Shown here piece by piece: positions 50,590 to 58,226 of a stretch of DNA of 64,000 nt. Source of the stretch: Pseudidiomarina salinarum (GTDB lineage Bacteria; Pseudomonadota; Gammaproteobacteria; Enterobacterales; Alteromonadaceae). The stretch is taken from assembly GCF_000753715.1 (NCBI RefSeq), contig NZ_JPER01000001.1, positions 1,087,809 through 1,151,808 of the forward strand. Direction: 5' to 3'. Positions within the stretch are counted from its first letter, which is position 1, and every line of letters starts with the position of its first letter. Made by a program: the position numbers and the translations under genes. The notes beneath the pieces were generated by a model. It ran no database searches and was not told where the DNA came from. It was given only the letters and a program-made list of their open reading frames with translations.

Positions 50590-51315
50590 CTTATGGATAT
50601 TTTCGTTGTGGTACTGGATAAATTCATTTGAGATTATATAGCCACCAGCCGATTTTAATTTTGTAACGTCGATCGTTATTGCTCCATAATCTAGCATCGC
50701 GTGATGATTAGGGCAGACACACACCATATTTTCCACAACATCCGGTCCATTGTGAGGACTACCGAGCGGTTTAATATGATGGGCTTCGGCGTATTTCTTT
50801 CCTTGGGGCATTTCAATTGACGTACCACAAAACTGACACTCATAATTATTCAGGCGTTTCACGCGCTGAGATAACGCCGTGTCACGTATGATACGAGAAA
50901 CGACGATATCTTCTCTATCAGGAACATCTATATCACTTGGGATTAAATTGAAGCTCTCATTTACAAAGGAAGACCAATCGTAACTTTTAGATCTTCGTAC
51001 TTCGCTTTCCCACCACTGATAGGGGTTTATTTGCTCTCCAAATAGAGAAAAGTAGCCAGGACCCGGCTCGAGCGAAGATTTATCTATTATTAAACCAGTA
51101 ATAGCGGGTACGTTGTTTTCGGCTGTCCAGGCTGCTAGTGAGTTTAAACCTTGGGCTTTTAAGCTCTCACCCCACTTTTCCCGAATTTTTGGCAGGTTCA
51201 GCAAGTCATGACAATCTTTATAACCAATATATGTGTCAGGCCTACCGGGAACAGCGTCATCCAATCTCAACACCAATAGAGATAATAAGTTTTTACCTTG
51301 TTCGTCTAATTGCAT
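50584..51315 (-). CDS. HNH endonuclease cassette protein
   Basis: A 243-aa nuclease. The C-terminal HNH domain has zinc Cys residues in CQFCG (Cys160, Cys163), the catalytic pair in YAEAHHIKPLG (His179-His180), and CVCPNHHAMLDYG (Cys201, His204). The N-terminal 150 residues hold no recognised domain, but the full layout resembles HNH restriction-type endonucleases that act without a methylase. Single-gene cassette; its stop lies in attC-like site 4. It probably cleaves foreign DNA. Confidence 0.8.
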   Translation of the reverse strand: MQLDEQGKNLLSLLVLRLDDAVPGRPDTYIGYKDCHDLLNLPKIREKWGESLKAQGLNSLAAWTAENNVPAITGLIIDKSSLEPGPGYFSLFGEQINPYQWWESEVRRSKSYDWSSFVNESFNLIPSDIDVPDREDIVVSRIIRDTALSQRVKRLNNYECQFCGTSIEMPQGKKYAEAHHIKPLGSPHNGPDVVENMVCVCPNHHAMLDYGAITIDVTKLKSAGGYIISNEFIQYHNENIHKP

Positions 51316-51343
51316 ACCATAAAAACCCTGTTAGCTTTTGGTG

Positions 51344-51415
51344 CCCCAACGCCTTACTCACCGGAAAATTGGGATCGTAGCGAGTAATTTTTCCGCGTGC
51401 AGCAACTTATTAGAT
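51344..51415 (-). repeat. attC-like site 2
   Basis: A 72-bp imperfect palindrome with left core CCCCAAC (6/7) and right core ATTAGAT (6/7). The inner arms CTCACCGGAAAA and TTTTCCGCGTG repeat those of site 1 almost exactly, including the extra unpaired bases. It follows the papain-like gene. Confidence 0.75.
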
Positions 51416-51450
51416 TGCGATGGCTAGTTGTCACTGCTGCCGTAAACCTT

Positions 51451-52434
51451 TCACAAAATCTCAGCAGCCTTAACTCGCTGCGAATGATAGAAGCTTAGCT
51501 TGAGATATAGCTCTGCAAAAAGCCTGAACACTTTATAACCATAGTGATTTGCCAAATCGCTATATGCCCTAGCATTTGACTCCCAGTGATAAAAATCACC
51601 GTTTTTATCCTGATAAATGGTTTCTCTGCAATAATCTAAAAGAACTTTTTGATCGTCTAGAGAATGGTAAAACCGCACCATCTGAACTGAATCATATCGC
51701 CAAGGGAACCGAGTTAGTTCGACCTTCCAGAGGCCCAGATAGCCTGATTCTTCAATAATTTTGCTAACTGCACCATCCAGTTCTGGGTTTTGCACAACAA
51801 AATGATTAATGTCATTCACCGACTCGACTTTATCATCCAGCTCTCTTAGCTTGCCGAGCAGGACGTTGGTAACTCTCCGCATTTCTTCGGTCCCATCACC
51901 TTCTTCCTGAACTGCCTTTGTCTCCTCTTCGCTAACTGGCAATGCTGATGGCTCGATATGTATTAATGAGTTAGATTTTTTTATATCTTCAGGCGTACAG
52001 AACTCTGGGTTATCAACCAGTTTTACACCTCCATGCGCATATGCTCTCGCCACCATTCGAGAACAGAATTGACGCTTCCCACCTACTTTATCCAATTGAG
52101 GTTTAACCGATGCCACTGCTTCACGCAAAGAATATCTAGTTCCCGTTGATGCTCTTGCATAGCTCACTATTGTTGTTATCACATCCTCTGAAAGAGAGTC
52201 TTTCGGTCGTAAGATATAGATTTCACAGGAGTCATCATAAAACATTTTTTGGATATTACGCGCTTGGACACCATCGCCTGTAGAGTCAATTACCGAGCCA
52301 TGAGACACACAAATCATTGCATGAGAAATGTCACTTTTGGTTACAGATCTAATTATACCGCTAGGCTTCTTTTGGGAAGACGTAGTCAACACTACATCTC
52401 CTTTTCTTAGTAACTCAATATTAATTCTCTTCAT
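51451..52434 (-). CDS. Permuted papain-like (YiiX/NlpC-P60 superfamily) peptidase
   Basis: A 327-aa protein whose first 160 residues match the circularly permuted papain fold: LLRKGDVVLT at 8-17, catalytic His38 in ISHAMICVSHGSVIDST, and catalytic Cys124 in RQFCSRMVARAYAHGGV. A charged hinge (about 165-185) leads to a helical C-terminal domain (190-327) of unknown type. No signal peptide, so it acts in the cytosol. YiiX-like enzymes cleave amide or ester bonds of peptides or lipids. Single-gene cassette ended by attC-like site 2. Confidence 0.72.
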   Translation of the reverse strand: MKRINIELLRKGDVVLTTSSQKKPSGIIRSVTKSDISHAMICVSHGSVIDSTGDGVQARNIQKMFYDDSCEIYILRPKDSLSEDVITTIVSYARASTGTRYSLREAVASVKPQLDKVGGKRQFCSRMVARAYAHGGVKLVDNPEFCTPEDIKKSNSLIHIEPSALPVSEEETKAVQEEGDGTEEMRRVTNVLLGKLRELDDKVESVNDINHFVVQNPELDGAVSKIIEESGYLGLWKVELTRFPWRYDSVQMVRFYHSLDDQKVLLDYCRETIYQDKNGDFYHWESNARAYSDLANHYGYKVFRLFAELYLKLSFYHSQRVKAAEIL

Positions 52435-52468
52435 GCTGATGCTGTTCCTGATGCTGATTCGGATGTAA

Positions 52469-52527
52469 ATCTAACGCTCCACTAACCTGCGCCGCTTGCG
52501 GCGTCTGTGTTTAGTGGCTTTTTAGAT
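52469..52527 (-). repeat. attC-like site 5
   Basis: A 59-bp site with the strongest fold of the set: CTAACGCTCCACTAA pairs with TTTAGTGGCTTTTTAG, with an inner GCGCCGC / GCGGCGT stem. Left core ATCTAAC is a perfect RYYYAAC; right core TTTAGAT is 6/7. The DUF5677 gene reads into it and stops there. Confidence 0.85.
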
Positions 52528-53525
52528 TGTGTTTGTGATTTCGCTGAACATTTTAGAAATGACTCTCCGACAGCATCAACGTATCGCTGAATCAGCATCA
52601 GAAACAATGTTGAAGTAGTGTAATCAAGCTCATTATCTTCATGGATATGTGCTGTTAAAAATGCCGAAGTGATTTGCGCTAAGGTTATAGCTGTCATGTG
52701 TGCTGGTTCAACCATGCCAGAATTCGATTGGCCAACTAACAAAATATCTTGTTTTGCTTCAGACATTGCAAACAATGACAACATTTCGCTGTAGTTAGCG
52801 TGTACATTCCTGCTTGCCAATTTATAGTTGTGAGACCATTTTCCTAACCCTACATCTTCGCGCAATTTTTCAAGCTTTGAAAATCCTGCGTATTTACTAG
52901 CCCAATGAAAGTGGCTTTCTCCACCTGATATTTGCTCCTTCAAAGCTATAGCAGCCGATATTTCACTTCCATCATATGGTTGAAGGTTCATATCTTTTGC
53001 TGTCTTTTGGTACTCTTCCATTCCCTCAACAGCCTTAACCTTTCCATGACGAACGTAATCTTCAGCGGCATCACGTCCATACTTGTTAATAACCAAAGAA
53101 GTAACCGAAATCTCGAATAGTGAGCGCCATCTTGCGAGAGCTCCATCAGGGTAGCCCCCTTTTAGGAGCAGAATTATTTCCCCTGTAATACGGCAAGCAT
53201 TCGCGTGCTGGCGCATCAAAACGCCAAGCAATGGGTCGGTTTCATATTCGGGAATAGATAAAAAGTGCTTTTGAAACTCCATGCCAGCTTCAATTGAAAT
53301 TTGACGAAGCATCTCTAGTTTTTGAAAACCATCTTTCCACCTCAGATAGTTTCTTTTATTGAACTCTTCAAAGACTAAATTTAGCTCTTTTAGATTTTCG
53401 TCTTCAGAAGCATTTATTAGCTCATAAAGGTGTAAAGAACTTCTTTCTAATAGCTCTGAAAGTTCATACGGCTCAGAGGATTCATCTAACTGCTCTTTAA
53501 CATTTTTTATAATTTCTTCAAACAT
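52482..53525 (-). CDS. DUF5677 family protein
   Basis: A 347-aa helical protein. Residues 126-150 (PDGALARWRSLFEISVTSLVINKYG) form the hallmark of DUF5677, and SRNVHANYSEM near residue 250 is the second conserved region. The family's function is unknown; conserved Arg and His in all-helical folds recall HEPN proteins, but I do not claim that. The last 14 residues (KKPLNTDAASGAG) are encoded by the attC-like site, so the native end was probably changed by cassette joining. Single-gene cassette. Confidence 0.72.
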   Translation of the reverse strand: MFEEIIKNVKEQLDESSEPYELSELLERSSLHLYELINASEDENLKELNLVFEEFNKRNYLRWKDGFQKLEMLRQISIEAGMEFQKHFLSIPEYETDPLLGVLMRQHANACRITGEIILLLKGGYPDGALARWRSLFEISVTSLVINKYGRDAAEDYVRHGKVKAVEGMEEYQKTAKDMNLQPYDGSEISAAIALKEQISGGESHFHWASKYAGFSKLEKLREDVGLGKWSHNYKLASRNVHANYSEMLSLFAMSEAKQDILLVGQSNSGMVEPAHMTAITLAQITSAFLTAHIHEDNELDYTTSTLFLMLIQRYVDAVGESFLKCSAKSQTQSKKPLNTDAASGAG

Positions 53526-53543
53526 GCAATTTTCCTAAGAGCA

Positions 53544-53630
53544 ATCTAAAGCAAAGCACACGAGCGACGAGCCGCGTAGTGGGTTGACGTCCCAAAGACC
53601 AACGGGAGAGAGTGATGCGTATTGTTAGAA
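53544..53630 (-). repeat. attC-like site 6
   Basis: An 87-bp site with left core ATCTAAA (6/7) and right core GTTAGAA (6/7), so outer TCTAA pairs with TTAGA. The interior contains GGGTTGACGTCCC and is otherwise only weakly palindromic. It lies between the DUF5677 start and the end of the next HEPN gene. Confidence 0.65.
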
Positions 53631-53648
53631 AGCTTATACCTCATAGAT

Positions 53649-54149
53649 TCAGGTCCCAGCCTCATACTTCACTCTTGCCGCTATAGACCCGGCAAAAAAT
53701 GAACAAGTGATAGTAGTAAACAGATCTAGCATATCTTTAAAATCAGTAGGCACAGGCCAGCTTTTATTTTCATAACTTACATATTGTTCTAGATAGTATT
53801 TAATTGGTAACATATCTTTCTCGGTCAATCGTTTATTCAGTTTATGTGAGAACTGGTTACGAACAGAATTAAGATGCTTTACTGCTGGCATAAAACCATA
53901 TGGATCAGGAAAAGTTAAACCACTAATTAGAGCCATTTTCTGCGAAAAGCTCAATTTTGCAGAGTCCCAGCCGAATTTACTATCTGAGCCAGTCATCAAA
54001 AACTGATCCATATAATGTTCGATTATTAAGTGGCAACTTAGGATAAAACCTAACTCGTCAAAATCTATATCATCCAGCCGATGCCAAATTACGTTACCTT
54101 CCTCAACCCCACCAAAGGTGGGTGGTAAAATACGCTTTTTTTTCATCAT
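53649..54149 (-). CDS. HEPN-like protein with Rx4H motif
   Basis: A 166-aa all-helical protein. The segment KLSFSQKMALISGL followed by LNSVRNQFSHKLN is typical of HEPN-type proteins; Arg97-x4-His102 is the putative catalytic pair. The C-terminus is a hydrophobic helix (ITCSFFAGSIAA). Two adjacent ATGs open the gene. As a short single-domain HEPN protein it could be a toxin, but no partner antitoxin gene is adjacent. Single-gene cassette ended by attC-like site 6. Confidence 0.65.
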   Translation of the reverse strand: MMKKKRILPPTFGGVEEGNVIWHRLDDIDFDELGFILSCHLIIEHYMDQFLMTGSDSKFGWDSAKLSFSQKMALISGLTFPDPYGFMPAVKHLNSVRNQFSHKLNKRLTEKDMLPIKYYLEQYVSYENKSWPVPTDFKDMLDLFTTITCSFFAGSIAARVKYEAGT

Positions 54150-54705
54150 TCGGGACTCTGAAATTTGAATCTATAAGAACTCGATTTTTCTAACATTTAT
54201 ATATTTTGCGTGCGCACTTTGTACTCTCTTCAATTGAATAGTTGCGAGCTCTTAAGTTGCTGATTAAGCGACCATAGCTGCCTTTTGAATGGTCTGAGTT
54301 AGTAAAGTAATTTGAGCATGCTCAGTTGCATTCTAACGTACACACATTATCTAACTCTAATTTTTTGTTATGTCATTGACAGTAAACGACTTAAATACAC
54401 AAAACAACAACAAAGCGCACAATGTTGCCGAAGTGAATGTGCCGTGCATCGCTAGCGACGCCCACACTTACTAATAACGGGACGGCTAGTCACTAGTTGA
54501 AGTAGGCTGAAAGTCAGAAGGTCCGCTATTCGCTCAAAACCGACATAAGCACAAACAAAAATGTCCATGCCCGAAATCAGCGCTCTTTCCACTAAGTTAT
54601 CACAGGGATCCTCGTCTTTATTGCCCTTCATGATCTTTGCAATGCCACCCACCTGCCGCCTACTAAGCTATCCGAAAATTTTACTAACTTGGTCAATGGC
54701 TCCGA
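54150..54705. other. Gene-free stretch with direct repeat copy A
   Basis: About 550 bp without a credible gene. It contains the left copy of a diverged repeat (54376-54527). A short minus-strand frame across the repeat has no ribosome site or recognisable sequence. No attC-like site was found directly after the 54,706 gene. Confidence 0.6.
54376..54527 (+). repeat. Direct repeat copy A flanking the defence block
   Basis: Begins TTGACAGTAAACGA and ends GTCCGCT. Between them are blocks shared in the same order with copy B at 63130: a CTTACTAA block, ACNGGACGG and CACTAGTT. I estimate about two-thirds identity by eye. Same orientation as copy B. Confidence 0.75.
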
Positions 54706-55557
54706 TCAAAACCTATAAAACTCTGGTTCCCACGTCTCAATTGGAATCTGATTTTCAATACTATCGATATTGTCGAGGAGCTTTAACAGTAGTTCTTTTT
54801 TACCCAGCTTACCAAGGCACCAAAAAAAATATCCCAGTTCATTTATCTTATTTACACTGTGCACAACCGATAAAGCAAACTCATCATCAACGGAACGGTT
54901 TGCAGCGATAGATGCAGAAAGAAAGGACACCGGGGCATCTTTTTTTAAGAACTCAACTTTACTAAAGTCATCCACGGCAACGCGCTTAAGCACATCATTT
55001 TTGACCCTAAACTTGATATTCGGGGCATTCCAAATCTGAAGAAAGTGGTTGGACAAGAACGATAAGCTTCCATACTTAGAAAGCACCTCAAGACAATGAC
55101 TATCAGAGTATTTTTTCCATGCCTCCCAAAGCATACTTTCAACATCTTTTATTGCCGCCGCATCTATCAGGGAGAACGCTCGCTTCCTATCAAGGACTGC
55201 GGGAGATAGCAGTTGGTATTTTATGAACTTCAGTCGCTGAGCTTTGTTTAATCCAGAACCAAATATTTTGATGCTGGTCCCTAAGGAAATTCGCCTTCTT
55301 CCTTCAGCTATATAAAACTCTCTTAAAAGCTTCTCGATAAAGTTTTCTGGAAGCCGTTCCCCACGCCTTTCAATACGCTCCAATATATGTTTGATAAAAT
55401 TATTTCTTATTTCAGTCTTATTAAGATAAGAAAAGTACTGCGCACACAGATCGTTTATGTCGAATGTAAGGAAGAGTGCATACTCAATACTGTCGAACGA
55501 TCTGGCCTTTTCTTTTTTCTGTAATTTTTCAAATATTATCTCGACGTCTTTAGTCAT
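54706..55557 (-). CDS. Helical-repeat protein downstream of OLD nuclease
   Basis: A 283-aa protein rich in helices, Lys and Glu, with a HEAT/ARM-like rhythm (for example RAFSLIDAAAIKDVESMLWEAWKKY, then SLSFLSNHFLQIWNAP). No catalytic motif or membrane segment. It starts 50 bp after the OLD-family gene on the same strand with no attC-like site between, so both probably form one operon. It could be a regulator, sensor or scaffold for the nuclease; I do not recognise its family. Confidence 0.6.
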   Translation of the reverse strand: MTKDVEIIFEKLQKKEKARSFDSIEYALFLTFDINDLCAQYFSYLNKTEIRNNFIKHILERIERRGERLPENFIEKLLREFYIAEGRRRISLGTSIKIFGSGLNKAQRLKFIKYQLLSPAVLDRKRAFSLIDAAAIKDVESMLWEAWKKYSDSHCLEVLSKYGSLSFLSNHFLQIWNAPNIKFRVKNDVLKRVAVDDFSKVEFLKKDAPVSFLSASIAANRSVDDEFALSVVHSVNKINELGYFFWCLGKLGKKELLLKLLDNIDSIENQIPIETWEPEFYRF

Positions 55558-55607
55558 ACTTTATCCTAAGTTTTCTTTCTGACGATACTAGATCTGACAA
55601 TAGGTCA

Positions 55608-57395
55608 TCAGTGGCACCGTTGCTGAATTTCACTAAACCACTTTAGCAGTTCACCATCAGGATCTCGTTCATCGAGCCGCGCCTTCGTCATCTTCTGAAC
55701 CGCTCTCCGGTTAAGCCGTTTCTTTGCTGTCTGATCTTTTACACCCGACTGAACACCCACAAGATTTGGCACGTCACAATCATCTGTAAACTCTAGAGTT
55801 ACCCCTAGCGCTTCGGCAATAGCATCCGGGTGAAGATAGTTTTCAGCTTCCCGTTTGCTCGTGACAAACGCAATTGAACCATCCCCTCTCTCGTTTACCG
55901 CGTCACAGGTGGCCTGATACTTAGGAGGGGTCTTATCATCTCTGTCGTAGATGTGAACCTCTGGTTTGCCAATACTCTTAAGATAATGATTATTCACCCA
56001 GTCTCTCAATGTGTCGCCCCCGAGGGGGATAATTACTACCCGAGGATCATTATCGAAGTCGGGCGCATCATAACCTTCACTAAGTAATACTCTGGACATT
56101 CCCCTAAAAAAGGCAATATCGTTCGGCCCCTCTACACAGACAATCACTTGGGCTCTGCTATCAGGAAGCACACCTAAATCTTTGGCAATAAGTTCAAAAA
56201 CATCGTTTCGGTTGGCATTCACCTCTATCTCACCGGTGTCTCCTCTGAAGATATGCCTGATACTATCCACGGGAAGTTGTTCAGCAAGTGCAGGTACATG
56301 GGTCGTCACAACTATTTGACAACCATCTTTGTCAGCCATTTCACAAAATGCTTCAACAAGCAGTTTCTGCTTATCCGGGTGTTGGGAGGTTTCAGGCTCC
56401 TCGATAGCATAAATAACGCCACGGTCCTGATATTGTTGCTTTATACGTTCAGCTTCAGCTTTAAAAAAGCTAATAAGGACTAGCCGGCGAACACCACTAC
56501 CCCGTTTATTGATAGGAATATTGTCGTCACCTGATAATGACAGCTTAAATATCCCTTCCCATTTGGGATCAGCTTTGAAATCTGGAGTAAGTGATGTCGC
56601 CAGCTCAGGGTCTAATTCACTCAGATGCGAAAGTGTACTTTCTGCTACGGCCAACGCTCTGTACTTGACCTGTTCTTTTATCTCCTCCAATTGAGGAGTC
56701 AAAGATTCGATGGCTTGGGTAATAGCCATCTTCATAGGATCCTGAACTTCAGCTTCCTCATCAGTGCTCGGTCTATCCGCTCTAAACAACGCAAAATGCG
56801 GCAAATGATTCTGGATTTGTTCCAAAATTTTCTTGCCATCCTCCTTAGACAGCGCCACTTGTTGTGCCTTGAGCTTCAAATCATCTATGGATTCATATAT
56901 TGCAGTACGCAGGCTAGCGCTTGAACGATTATCCGTTGCCACAACACCGAGTGAACCTGCTAATTGCTTCAAATCATCATGCTTTTTTAACAAAATACCT
57001 TTTGCGTTTTTTGCAGAAGGATGTAAACAGTTAGCGACAAAAGTACCGTTTCCCTTCCCTTTATTAAACACCTTGGAAATCGAGAGCGTACCTCGCTCTG
57101 TGACGAGATATTCTTGTTGAAGCGATGTTGTTGAAGCAGTATCGATGATCAGTTCACCGGGCAACGCATCAAATTCACAGGTAATAACAACATCATCCTC
57201 CTTTCCTGCATACACAGATTTATCACCGAAATCGTACTTGCAAAGTTTATGGCCGAAAAAAATCCCTAATGCATCTAATATGGACGTTTTACCGACGTCG
57301 TTGCGGCCGATAAGGCCATTCATATCCGTAAATTCGACAGTAGTGGCGTGTTGATAGGCTCGAAAATTTTCGATGGTTAGCGATTTCAGTCTCAT
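55608..57395 (-). CDS. OLD-family ATP-dependent endonuclease (ATPase + TOPRIM)
   Basis: A 595-aa nuclease. The N-terminal ABC/SMC-like ATPase has Walker A GRNDVGKTS at 30-38, Walker B region YAIEEPETSQHPD near 329-341 and VVTTHVPAL (switch His). The C-terminal TOPRIM domain has Glu422 in VCVEGPNDIAFF, Asp484 and Asp486 in HIYDRDD, and KREAENYLHP near 514-523. It resembles class 2 OLD proteins, a group that includes GajA of Gabija, but no UvrD-like GajB helicase follows; a helical protein does instead. Probable phage-defence nuclease. Its start, MRLKSLTIENFRAYQ, is typical of SMC-like ATPases. Confidence 0.9.
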   Translation of the reverse strand: MRLKSLTIENFRAYQHATTVEFTDMNGLIGRNDVGKTSILDALGIFFGHKLCKYDFGDKSVYAGKEDDVVITCEFDALPGELIIDTASTTSLQQEYLVTERGTLSISKVFNKGKGNGTFVANCLHPSAKNAKGILLKKHDDLKQLAGSLGVVATDNRSSASLRTAIYESIDDLKLKAQQVALSKEDGKKILEQIQNHLPHFALFRADRPSTDEEAEVQDPMKMAITQAIESLTPQLEEIKEQVKYRALAVAESTLSHLSELDPELATSLTPDFKADPKWEGIFKLSLSGDDNIPINKRGSGVRRLVLISFFKAEAERIKQQYQDRGVIYAIEEPETSQHPDKQKLLVEAFCEMADKDGCQIVVTTHVPALAEQLPVDSIRHIFRGDTGEIEVNANRNDVFELIAKDLGVLPDSRAQVIVCVEGPNDIAFFRGMSRVLLSEGYDAPDFDNDPRVVIIPLGGDTLRDWVNNHYLKSIGKPEVHIYDRDDKTPPKYQATCDAVNERGDGSIAFVTSKREAENYLHPDAIAEALGVTLEFTDDCDVPNLVGVQSGVKDQTAKKRLNRRAVQKMTKARLDERDPDGELLKWFSEIQQRCH

Positions 57396-57692
57396 TTTAT
57401 CTTCCTTGACTAATTTACAACGGCTTGGTTAATTACAGTCTTGCACACAACATACTGATAGCAAGGATTCACAACAATCATCTCACGGTCGATCGAACGT
57501 AGCCACCGAGGTCTATAACTGTTTTCATTGCCTTAAGACCGACCAATAACTAAGATGTTCGTGCATTTGCCAGCACGGAATGACTATTAACTTTTCCCCC
57601 TTTAAATCGTAACCGATTTATTGTCTCACCCTTTTCTCACCGCTAATTTTGAATGCAACGAACACTTTATCCAGATATTACAAACTATTAAA
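57396..57692. other. Gene-free stretch between nuclease operons
   Basis: Nearly 300 bp without a credible gene. It should carry the promoter of the OLD operon on the minus strand. The one structured element seen is a perfect inverted repeat at 57603-57620. Confidence 0.6.
57603..57620. promoter_or_regulatory. Perfect dyad, possible operator upstream of OLD operon
   Basis: TAAATCG and CGATTTA (7 bp each, 4-base spacer) form a perfect inverted repeat about 210 bp upstream of the OLD gene. There is no T-run, so a terminator is unlikely. A protein-binding site is possible but unproven. Confidence 0.3.
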
Positions 57693-58226
57693 CTAGAACA
57701 CTCGATGCATATAGATCTTGCAATACCGATCTTTTACCAACTCAATAAATTCCTTAATCTCGTAAATATCTCTTAGGTCATCCATTCTTACGACGACTAT
57801 TCGAATACCATCCCTTGTAAGATGCTCGTGTAATCGATAAACGGCACCTCTATTTTGATCATTTCCATTCACGAAGTCTCCTGTAACTCCATTGGCGGCT
57901 ATAAAAACCCCAGTTGTAAGATGTTTTAGCCGAATTTTGGCCGCAAAGCTGTCTATCAAATGAGCGCCAGCGGGGCGTGACCAGTTTTTACACTCTACCG
58001 ATATCAAGTTATCCCAAGGTTGAAATACTTCTGATGTTTTTGCGTTCCATAAGAGAAGATCAACTTCTTCTGCTGGCCCATTAATATTAGTTTCTCTTAC
58101 TTCAATCCCGTCAATACAGTTAAAAAGATAACTCGACAAGCGCTCTAGAGATTTACCTTTATCGTGATTAGTTTCTGCATCATCAACAGAGTCTATATGC
58201 ATAGCAAAGGTCGCTGAGTCAAACAT
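57693..58226 (-). CDS. Stand-alone PD-(D/E)XK (Mrr-like) nuclease
   Basis: A 177-aa restriction-endonuclease-fold protein. Catalytic residues fit the fold: Glu28 in GKSLERLSSYLF, Asp56 in EEVDLLLWN, and Glu78-x-Lys80 in ISVECKNW. The C-terminal part (IRIVVVRMDDLRDIYEIKEF) resembles the end of the upstream gene's product, so both appear to contain related nuclease domains. Its ATG overlaps the upstream TAA (TAATG), so translation is coupled. It probably forms one unit with the TIR-like fusion. Confidence 0.78.
   Translation of the reverse strand: MFDSATFAMHIDSVDDAETNHDKGKSLERLSSYLFNCIDGIEVRETNINGPAEEVDLLLWNAKTSEVFQPWDNLISVECKNWSRPAGAHLIDSFAAKIRLKHLTTGVFIAANGVTGDFVNGNDQNRGAVYRLHEHLTRDGIRIVVVRMDDLRDIYEIKEFIELVKDRYCKIYMHRVF

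Noticed and set aside
54452..54652. 66-aa minus-strand frame across repeat copy A
   Set aside because: It is translation of the non-coding repeat, has no ribosome site, and the second repeat copy does not keep the frame.
55608..57395. Gabija system (GajA)
   Set aside because: The OLD nuclease fits, but no UvrD-like GajB helicase gene follows, so the name is not justified.
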